Assembly (NCBI GenBank): GCA_934098515.1
Contig: CAKOOK010000020.1
Location: 1 to 9,655, forward strand
DNA: 9,655 nt
Reading direction: 5' to 3'
Source: an uncultured Bacilli bacterium
GTDB taxonomy: Bacteria > Bacillota_I > Bacilli_A > RF39 > UBA660
In this document: positions 5,739 to 9,655 of the stretch, piece after piece
Layout: every line of letters starts with the position of its first letter
Numbering within the stretch: position 1 is the stretch's first letter
The notes under the pieces: generated by a model
The model's input: only the letters and a program-made list of their open reading frames with translations
What the model was told of the DNA's origin: nothing
Databases searched by the model: none
Program-made: the position numbers and the translations under genes

Positions 5739-5768
5739 ATTGTATCATAAAAATAGATAAATAATTAA
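5739..5768 (-). promoter_or_regulatory. Candidate promoter of the MscS gene
   Basis: On the minus strand, -10 TACAAT (5744-5739) is preceded 18 bases upstream by a weak -35 TTAATT (5768-5763). The transcript would begin near 5732, giving a leader of about 22 bases to the ATG at 5710. This supports 5710 over the ATG at 5737. Confidence 0.4.
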
Positions 5769-5829
5769 GGAATTACTATAATTTATGCTTGATTTACTGT
5801 AATTTTACAAACCTACTTAACATATAAAA

Positions 5830-5858
5830 TTGACGATAATATATATTTAGTGTAAACT
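5830..5858 (+). promoter_or_regulatory. Promoter of the nucleotidase/hemolysin III operon
   Basis: TTGACG (5830-5835) and TAAACT (5853-5858) have a 17-base spacer. The -35 is near perfect and the -10 is weak (4 of 6). Transcription would start near 5865, 14 bases before the ATG at 5879, within or next to its ribosome binding site. Confidence 0.45.
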
Positions 5859-5878
5859 TTTAAGTGGTGATTAAACAA

Positions 5879-6457
5879 ATGAATATTGGAATTGACATCG
5901 ATGGAGTTATTACTAACATAGATTTCCTAGGCATCTTAGGTAAAAAGAAACCAATTCTTGATAAGGAATCTAGTAATCTAAAAGTAAATAACTTCCTTAT
6001 AAGAAAAATATTATATAAAGGTATTGCTTTCTATTCAAAACATTCTAAGTTAAGAAGTGATGCTGCAAAGTACATAAATTTGCTTAAAGATGAAGGCAAT
6101 AGAATTACTATTATTACTAAAAGAAGATTTGCTGGAGAAGAAACTAAAGAAGGAAAAGATATTAGAAGTTTAGTGGAGATCTTTCTTATTGAACAAGGCA
6201 TTCCTTATGATAAAATTGTATTTTCTAAAGGAGATAAACTTGATGATTGTCTTAATGAAAAAGTTACTGTTATGTTAGAAGATAGTCCAAGAAATTCTGA
6301 AGCAATCTCTAAAAGAGTTCCGGTAATTATAATGGATACTCCATACAATAGAGATACTATTAGTGATAATATTTATAGAGTTACATCTTGGAAAGAAGCT
6401 TATGCTTTATTAAGTACTCTAGGAAAAAGAAAGGTAAGAAATTATGAAAAGAACTAA
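5879..6457 (+). CDS. HAD-superfamily hydrolase, 5'-nucleotidase (NT5C)-like (192 aa)
   Basis: This is a predicted cytoplasmic magnesium-dependent phosphatase of the haloacid dehalogenase superfamily, resembling the 5'(3')-deoxyribonucleotidase type (NT5C, PF06941) found in many Bacillota. Motif I is D6-I-D8-G-V-I-T-N at the extreme N-terminus, with D6 the expected nucleophile and D8 the acid/base. Motif II is RITIITKR (75-82) with T80. Motif III is probably the lysine in FSKGDK (115-120). Motif IV is MLEDSPRNSE (132-141), with E134 and D135 binding magnesium. A helical cap lies between motifs I and II. The ATG at 5879 has GTGGTGAT 7 bases upstream. An upstream GTG at 5864 falls in the RBS and is not used. 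The gene overlaps the next by 14 bases, so the two are probably translated together. The substrate is not proven. Confidence 0.82.
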   Translation: MNIGIDIDGVITNIDFLGILGKKKPILDKESSNLKVNNFLIRKILYKGIAFYSKHSKLRSDAAKYINLLKDEGNRITIITKRRFAGEETKEGKDIRSLVEIFLIEQGIPYDKIVFSKGDKLDDCLNEKVTVMLEDSPRNSEAISKRVPVIIMDTPYNRDTISDNIYRVTSWKEAYALLSTLGKRKVRNYEKN

Positions 6458-7115
6458 ATTAAAAGATAGAAATTTACCTAATTATACAAAGGGTGAAGAA
6501 ATTATGAATATGGTAAGCCATATTGTTGGAGGCGTTATTGGTATTACATCTCTTGTGTTATGTTTGATATTTTCAGTTAAGCATCATAATGGTTATGGAG
6601 TGGCTGGTTCAATAGTTTTTGGAATATCAATGATTTTACTTTATACTGTATCAAGTGTTTATCATGGGCTTAGAAAAGGCACTGCTAAGAAAGTTATGCA
6701 AGTTATCGATCACTGCACAATATTTGTATTAATAGCAGGTACATACACGCCTGTGCTGTTATGTTCAGTTAGAACATATAATTCTAGTCTTGCTTGGTCT
6801 TTATTTGGAGTAATCTGGTTTTTTGCTATATTGGGTATTATTTTAAATGCGATTGATTTAAAGAAGTACAAGGTATTTTCTATGATATGTTACTTACTTA
6901 TGGGATGGTGTATTGTATTTACTGCTCCTAATTTAACACCAATGATTGGTAAAGGTGGAATGCTTCTTTTAATATTTGGTGGAGTATCTTATACTGTCGG
7001 AGCAATTCTTTACTTGATTGGAGCAAAAAAGCACTACTTCCACTTTGTGTTTCACATATTTGTAGACATTGGTAGTTTATTACACTTCTTATGTATCTTA
7101 CTTTATGTTATTTAA
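6444..7115 (+). CDS. trhA: Hemolysin III family (PAQR-type) membrane protein (223 aa)
   Basis: This is a seven-helix integral membrane protein of the hemolysin III/YqfA/TrhA family, the bacterial branch of the PAQR receptors. Members have been linked to membrane lipid homeostasis, and the name hemolysin is historical. Family signatures are visible: G-E-E-I-x-N-x-x-S-H26 at the start of helix 1, S-S-V-Y-H74-G after helix 2, I-D89-H90 before helix 3, and H200-x-x-x-H204 with H214 near the C-terminus. These residues form the metal site in the family. Hydrophobic segments lie at about 22-45, 51-73, 89-108, 116-136, 144-162, 171-194 and 202-223. The start at 6444 has AGAAAGG 8 bases upstream and overlaps the end of the nucleotidase gene. 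An internal ATG at 6504 would remove the conserved G-E-E-I, so it is rejected. Confidence 0.93.
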   Translation: MKRTKLKDRNLPNYTKGEEIMNMVSHIVGGVIGITSLVLCLIFSVKHHNGYGVAGSIVFGISMILLYTVSSVYHGLRKGTAKKVMQVIDHCTIFVLIAGTYTPVLLCSVRTYNSSLAWSLFGVIWFFAILGIILNAIDLKKYKVFSMICYLLMGWCIVFTAPNLTPMIGKGGMLLLIFGGVSYTVGAILYLIGAKKHYFHFVFHIFVDIGSLLHFLCILLYVI

Positions 7116-7136
7116 GAAGAAAATGCTAATTTTATG

Positions 7137-7165
7137 TTGCATAACTAAAGAAATTCTGCTAAAAT
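7137..7165 (+). promoter_or_regulatory. Promoter of tRNA-His
   Basis: TTGCAT (7137-7142) and TAAAAT (7160-7165) are 17 bases apart, and TGC stands directly before the -10 (extended -10). Predicted transcription starts near 7172, about 7 bases before the mature tRNA 5' end. No terminator is visible between the hemolysin III gene and this promoter. Confidence 0.65.
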
Positions 7166-7178
7166 GAATATATCACAT

Positions 7179-7255
7179 GGCGGAATTGGTGAAGTGGTTA
7201 ACACGCCGGATTGTGGCTCCGGTATGCGTGGGTTCGATCCCCACATTTCGCCCCA
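7179..7255 (+). tRNA. tRNA-His (anticodon GTG)
   Basis: This is a complete cloverleaf. The acceptor stem GCGGAAT pairs with ATTTCGC (one G-T pair). The extra 5' G at position -1 (7179) faces C73, the identity element of histidine tRNA. The anticodon stem CCGGA/TCCGG has loop TTGTGGC and anticodon GTG. The T-arm GTGGG-TTCGATC-CCCAC is perfect. The CCA end is encoded (7253-7255). It is a single tRNA with its own promoter and terminator. Confidence 0.97.
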
Positions 7256-7266
7256 TTTTAAAAATG

Positions 7267-7289
7267 ACGGTACTATGTATCGTTTTTTT
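7267..7289 (+). terminator. Rho-independent terminator of tRNA-His
   Basis: ACGGTAC (7267-7273) pairs with GTATCGT (7277-7283, one G-T pair) around a 3-base loop, followed directly by a run of T (7283-7289). It starts 12 bases after the tRNA CCA end. Confidence 0.8.
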
Positions 7290-7299
7290 GTGTCAAAAT

Positions 7300-7328
7300 T
7301 TGCAAATTAGACTTAAATAAGTTATAAT
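7300..7328 (+). promoter_or_regulatory. Promoter of the GGDEF gene
   Basis: TTGCAA (7300-7305) and TATAAT (7323-7328) have a 17-base spacer, one of the best promoters in the window. The start near 7335 lies after the first in-frame ATG (7329), which therefore is not on the transcript. The real start is 7353. Confidence 0.75.
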
Positions 7329-7352
7329 ATGAACCCGAAAGAAGGGGAAAAA

Positions 7353-8195
7353 ATGACTGATAATGAATTTTTATTATATTTAAATGCATTAACTATCTCT
7401 GAAGAATATGATGATGCTTACTTTAAAAAATTATTTCAAGCACTATTTATGTTTTTTGAACCGGATAGTATTTCTAATGATATCTTTAAAAGAGATGGTG
7501 AATTAGTAAGCAAGAATGATGCTGCTTTAGGTGAGGATGATATAATTTTTAACATATCTAGTATTAGTTCACATATTATAATAAGAAACCCAAGAAAAAA
7601 ATTAGAAAACAAAGAATTTACAATAAAATTTATTCAGACAATTCTAAATAATATATTCGAGAATAAGAAAATACAAGATAGATTAAAACTAGATAAATAT
7701 ATGGACCCACTACTTTCTGTATATAATAGGTCAGCTTATACTGATTTACTTCATAGTAAGAAACCATTTCAAAGCACAGGCGTTGCTTTTGTAGATGCTA
7801 ATGGTCTTGGTGTTGAAAATAACATGTACGGTCATGAAGCTGGAGATTTAATGCTTCAAACTATTGCAAAATGTTTAAAAAATAAGTTTCGTCTAAAAGA
7901 TATCTATCGTATTGGTGGAGATGAGTTTCTTATTATATGTAATAATATTGATGAAGAACACTTTCAAGATAAACTTGATGAATTACAAGAACTTATTAAT
8001 CTTACAGAGTATTCTATCTCATTAGGTTTTATTTATAGAGGAAGAATAGATAATTTAAAAGAAGCTGTAGATGAAGCTAATATATTAATGAAAGCTAATA
8101 AAGAAAAATTTAGAAAAGAACATCCGGAAAAATACTTAAATAAATATGATGTAACTTACGTTGGTAAAAAAGGTACTAGTCTCCATTCTAACTAG
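7353..8195 (+). CDS. GGDEF-domain protein, putative diguanylate cyclase with altered active site (280 aa)
   Basis: GGDEF domains make cyclic di-GMP from two GTP. The signature RIGGDEFLII is intact at 186-195 (GGDEF 188-192). The domain begins near 116 with DPLLSVYNRSAY, a changed form of D-P-L-T-G-L-Y-N-R. The first metal and guanine-binding segment reads F-V-D148-A-N-G-L-G-V-E-N156-N157-M-Y-G-H161-E-A-G-D165. The metal Asp, the guanine-contacting Asn and Asp and the His are kept. The lysine usual after the F/L is glycine (G153), and the usual N-D is N-N. An inhibitory RxxD-like R180-L-K-D183 stands one residue closer to GGDEF than in PleD. Residues 1-110 are an unrecognised, possibly sensory, domain with no membrane segment. 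AAGGGG lies 5 bases before the ATG at 7353. The last codons form half of a terminator stem. Activity is uncertain. Confidence 0.87.
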   Translation: MTDNEFLLYLNALTISEEYDDAYFKKLFQALFMFFEPDSISNDIFKRDGELVSKNDAALGEDDIIFNISSISSHIIIRNPRKKLENKEFTIKFIQTILNNIFENKKIQDRLKLDKYMDPLLSVYNRSAYTDLLHSKKPFQSTGVAFVDANGLGVENNMYGHEAGDLMLQTIAKCLKNKFRLKDIYRIGGDEFLIICNNIDEEHFQDKLDELQELINLTEYSISLGFIYRGRIDNLKEAVDEANILMKANKEKFRKEHPEKYLNKYDVTYVGKKGTSLHSN

Positions 8196-8203
8196 TACCT
8201 TTT
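8168..8203. terminator. Bidirectional terminator shared by the GGDEF and HD-domain genes
   Basis: A perfect 13-bp stem, AAAAGGTACTAGT (8168-8180) with ACTAGTACCTTTT (8191-8203), has a 10-base loop, an A-run on the left and T-rich DNA on the right. It works in both directions. The stop codon of the GGDEF gene (8193-8195) and that of the HD gene (8202-8204) both lie in or at the end of the right arm. Confidence 0.85.
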
Positions 8204-8714
8204 ATTTTAATTTAAAAAGAAATATCCATAGTAATGCTTTAGCATATTTATAAGTTTGATTCTTAGATAGTACTTTCATATAATATTCTAAACTCTCTAT
8301 GCTTGCTGAGTATTTATCTGCAAACGTTAGAACAAAGCCTTCAATACTTTTTGGTGGAACTGGTGTAACTGGCCACATATGTTTTTTTATCATATCTATC
8401 TCTTTGTCAGATAAATCAAATACCTTACAAGCATTAATACTTGCAAAATTACCATGTTTAAAAGCATGCCATTTATGCCAAGTGCTCTTCTCTCGCCAAT
8501 CATACAAATAAAAATCATGAAGCATACCGGCACGGGCAGCACTTTTATAATCTAAATTTAATTTTTTACATATTTTATAACTAATATAAGCAACCTTATA
8601 AGAATGTTCAAACGTACTTGTATCACAATGCTGTCTAAAATTTTTCATATCAAGCACATAAGGACTGTTTATTAGGTCTTTAACAATTACATTAAACTCA
8701 TCATCATGCATCAT
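8202..8714 (-). CDS. HD-domain phosphohydrolase-like protein (170 aa)
   Basis: This is a predicted metal-dependent phosphohydrolase of the HD superfamily. The metal ligands are in order: H37 in STFEHSYKV, H66-D67 in RAGMLHDFYLYDW, further histidines at H87 (KHG) and H112 (KKHMWPV), and D133 in TFADKYSAS. It lacks the G-Y-P motif and extra region of HD-GYP c-di-GMP phosphodiesterases, so it should not be read as the partner enzyme of the GGDEF gene beside it. The length matches the small stand-alone HD proteins of Bacillota, whose substrates are mostly unknown. An in-frame ATG at 8783 would add a hydrophobic 23-residue extension, but it lies upstream of the predicted promoter. The double ATG at 8714/8711 has AAAGTGA 5 or 8 bases upstream and is preferred. 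Confidence 0.85.
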   Translation of the reverse strand: MMHDDEFNVIVKDLINSPYVLDMKNFRQHCDTSTFEHSYKVAYISYKICKKLNLDYKSAARAGMLHDFYLYDWREKSTWHKWHAFKHGNFASINACKVFDLSDKEIDMIKKHMWPVTPVPPKSIEGFVLTFADKYSASIESLEYYMKVLSKNQTYKYAKALLWIFLFKLK

Positions 8715-8734
8715 TAATATCACTTTCCCATATA

Positions 8735-8763
8735 AGTATATTACAAAGATAACTAAAAAACAA
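8735..8763 (-). promoter_or_regulatory. Promoter of the HD-domain gene
   Basis: On the minus strand, -35 TTGTTT (8763-8758) and -10 TATACT (8740-8735) are 17 bases apart. Transcription would start near 8728, 14 bases before the ATG at 8714. This shows that the in-frame ATG at 8783 is outside the transcript. Confidence 0.6.
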
Positions 8764-8804
8764 ATAGATTTGTAAATATACACTAGTTAATTTAAAAATA
8801 TATA

Positions 8805-8819
8805 TGATATACTAGTATA
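8805..8819 (+). promoter_or_regulatory. Extended -10 promoter of the PAP2 gene, overlapped by a perfect palindrome
   Basis: TGATATACT (8805-8813) is an extended -10 element, and no convincing -35 is present. The 12-base perfect palindrome TATACTAGTATA (8808-8819) covers the -10 and reaches the expected transcription start near 8820. A protein bound there would block initiation, so an operator is possible. The palindrome may also be chance in AT-rich DNA. Confidence 0.4.
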
Positions 8820-8828
8820 GTGATGTAT

Positions 8829-9437
8829 ATGAAGAAGTATAAAAATTATATAATTGATATGTGTACTATTTTAGGATGTAATGCTTTTATCTATTTTATT
8901 AGTCAGTATATTATTAAAAACTATCACTTAATAGGAAGTGCGTTAGATCAAAAGATTCCCTTTGTTATTGAGTTTATATTAGTCTACTCTATTTGGTATC
9001 CTCTAGTTATATTTACAATGTTTCTTTTATACAAATATTCAATAGATAAATATAATAAAACTAAAAGAATTGTAATAGCATCTTTAATAATTGCTTATAT
9101 ATGCTTCTTTGTATATCCAACTACAGTAGTTAGACCAGAAGTAAATAGTTTTAACGATCTATTTTCACTTATTGCTTATATTTCGTTTAAAGCAGATAAC
9201 CCAGTAAACTGCTTTCCATCATGTCACTGCTTATTATCATTTATTATGATTTATGCTTTATATAAAGAAAATAGTATAAATAAATATTTACGTATAATAT
9301 TAATTATACTATTCTTTATGATAATAGCATCCACTCTTTTAGTTAAACAGCATGTTATTGCTGATGTTATTGGAGCATTTATTATATCTATACTAACAAC
9401 ATTTATTTATCCCAAAATCAAAGAGCATCTATCGTAA
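8829..9437 (+). CDS. PAP2-superfamily membrane phosphatase-like protein (202 aa)
   Basis: This is a multi-pass membrane protein of the type 2 phosphatidic acid phosphatase superfamily, which removes phosphate from, or transfers headgroups on, lipid phosphates at the membrane surface. Hydrophobic segments lie at about 10-30, 44-68, 81-98, 132-147, 154-172 and 176-195. The conserved motifs are VVRP (R102-P103), FPSCHCLLSF (P130-S131-C132-H133, the P-S-G-H motif with Cys for Gly), and S168-T169-...-H175-x-x-x-D179. The third motif has Thr where classic PAP2 enzymes have Arg, as in the PAP2_3/inositolphosphorylceramide synthase-like branch. H175 and D179 would be the nucleophile and its partner. 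The start is uncertain: the ATGs at 8829 and 8823 and the GTG at 8820 are in frame, none has a Shine-Dalgarno site, and all lie within 10 bases of the predicted transcription start. Confidence 0.85.
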   Translation: MKKYKNYIIDMCTILGCNAFIYFISQYIIKNYHLIGSALDQKIPFVIEFILVYSIWYPLVIFTMFLLYKYSIDKYNKTKRIVIASLIIAYICFFVYPTTVVRPEVNSFNDLFSLIAYISFKADNPVNCFPSCHCLLSFIMIYALYKENSINKYLRIILIILFFMIIASTLLVKQHVIADVIGAFIISILTTFIYPKIKEHLS

Positions 9438-9448
9438 TGCTCTTTTTT
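9420..9448 (+). terminator. Rho-independent terminator of the PAP2 gene
   Basis: AAAGAGCAT (9420-9428) pairs with ATGCTCTTT (9437-9445) around an 8-base loop and is followed by T to 9448. The left arm consists of the last codons of the gene and the stop codon ends at the first base of the right arm, the same compact arrangement as at 8168-8203. Confidence 0.85.
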
Positions 9449-9487
9449 ACTTTAAAATATAATTTAATAAAATGAAAGTAAATAATT

Positions 9488-9513
9488 AAAAAAAGTCTAT
9501 ATCAAATAGACTT
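9488..9513 (-). terminator. Rho-independent terminator of the gene at the right edge
   Basis: AAGTCTAT (9493-9500) pairs with ATAGACTT (9506-9513) around a 5-base loop. On the minus strand the stem runs into a stretch of T (9494-9488). It lies 11 bases after the stop codon of the partial gene at 9524-9655. Confidence 0.75.
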
Positions 9514-9523
9514 AATCTAAAAG

Positions 9524-9655
9524 TTAAATAACTTTATAAGGTTTATCACTGGTTCCTTCTCCAGTTACGTTGGCCGTCGGCTTAAGAGAAATTGAAGGAC
9601 GAACGCCCATGGTGCCGTCCACGTGGAGGTTCTCGAAGTAGCCGCCGCCGGTAAC
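9524..9655 (-). CDS. C-terminal end of a probable surface/secreted protein, GC-rich, runs off the window edge
   Basis: The last 43 codons plus TAA of a leftward gene are visible. The tail reads GYFENLHVDGTMGVRPSISL followed by KPTANVTGEGTSDKPYKVI. The G-V-R-P-x-I-S-L-K ... G-x-G-T-S-x-x-P-Y pattern is one I associate with the C-termini of repeat-rich or pilin-like surface proteins and DUF6273/formylglycine-enzyme-like folds in uncultured Bacillota. That is a recollection of style, not a tested match. Codon use is striking: the upstream-most codons are GGC, TAC, TTC, GAG, AAC, CTC, CAC, GTG, GAC and ACC, whereas the last few (AAA, CCT, TAT, AAA, GTT, ATT) are AT-rich like the rest of the window. 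The frame is open to the edge, so start, length and other domains are unknown. Confidence 0.65.
   Translation of the reverse strand, partial: VTGGGYFENLHVDGTMGVRPSISLKPTANVTGEGTSDKPYKVI

Noticed and set aside
5220..5750. Two plus-strand open frames antisense to the MscS gene
   Set aside because: The opposite strand encodes the conserved MscS pore and beta domain. The plus-strand frames have no RBS and low-complexity hydrophobic content.
8299..8511. Plus-strand open frame of 70 codons
   Set aside because: It is antisense to the HD motif region of the hydrolase, without RBS or recognisable domain.
8202..8714. HD-domain protein as an HD-GYP c-di-GMP phosphodiesterase paired with the neighbouring GGDEF protein
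   Set aside because: The G-Y-P motif and the typical extended HD-GYP region are absent. Convergent orientation also argues against an operon.
8715..8783. N-terminal hydrophobic extension of the HD protein from the ATG at 8783 (a membrane anchor)
   Set aside because: A good promoter (8735-8763) lies within that stretch, and a better-placed double ATG with an RBS follows it. The extension would not be on the transcript.
1..9655. Use of TGA as a tryptophan codon (Mycoplasma-type code)
   Set aside because: All conserved tryptophans I could check are TGG (for example W-W in the SNF2 relic and W in the GNAT and HD proteins), and the intact genes read well with the standard bacterial code.
1..9655. 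CRISPR array, intact insertion sequence or toxin-antitoxin pair
   Set aside because: No spaced direct repeats, transposase motifs or terminal inverted repeats are visible. The rhuM and XRE genes do not form a toxin-antitoxin arrangement.

Overview
The DNA is very AT-rich. Its genes have strong AAAGGAG-type ribosome binding sites and short intergenic gaps, and every stop codon I could read is TAA or TAG. TGG is used for tryptophan and I see no sign that TGA has been reassigned. This, together with the protein families, suggests a host-associated low-GC Bacillota or Mycoplasmatota-like bacterium (for example an uncultured gut Bacilli or RF39-type lineage). The placement is an inference from composition and gene style, not from a marker gene.

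Left part (1 to about 2880): an accessory, decaying region read leftwards. It holds the 5' part of a RhuM-family gene that runs off the window edge, and a second rhuM copy broken by a nonsense codon, a one-base frameshift and a truncation. A third rhuM relic of about 11 codons is embedded in a small leader ORF that overlaps the start of a GNAT acetyltransferase gene. There are two GNAT genes (758-1207 and 1705-2304), a roughly 420-base gap of gene debris, and a SNF2-type helicase relic (2472-2813) that keeps helicase motifs V and VI and also an intact-looking promoter, RBS and start codon.

Middle part (2880 to 5750): three intact leftward genes. They encode a membrane-anchored XRE-type regulator with its own promoter and terminator, a cytoplasmic-looking S41 (tail-specific protease superfamily) peptidase, and an MscS-type mechanosensitive channel.

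Right part (5750 to 9450): ordinary-looking genes. A HAD-superfamily nucleotidase-like gene and a hemolysin III/PAQR membrane protein gene overlap by 14 bases and run rightwards. A tRNA-His(GTG) with its own promoter and terminator follows. Next come a GGDEF protein with an unusual active site, a convergent HD-domain hydrolase that shares a bidirectional terminator with it, and a PAP2-type membrane phosphatase that may be expressed from a nearly leaderless transcript.

Right edge (9524 to 9655): the 3' end of a leftward gene. Its C-terminal motif (GVRPSISLK...GEGTS..PY) recalls Bacillota surface proteins, and its base composition jumps to 36 G/C in the last 55 bases. This is the sharpest compositional anomaly in the window. 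I found no CRISPR array, intact transposase or complete new multi-gene system. The most unusual material is the rhuM/SNF2 decay zone and the GC-rich gene end.
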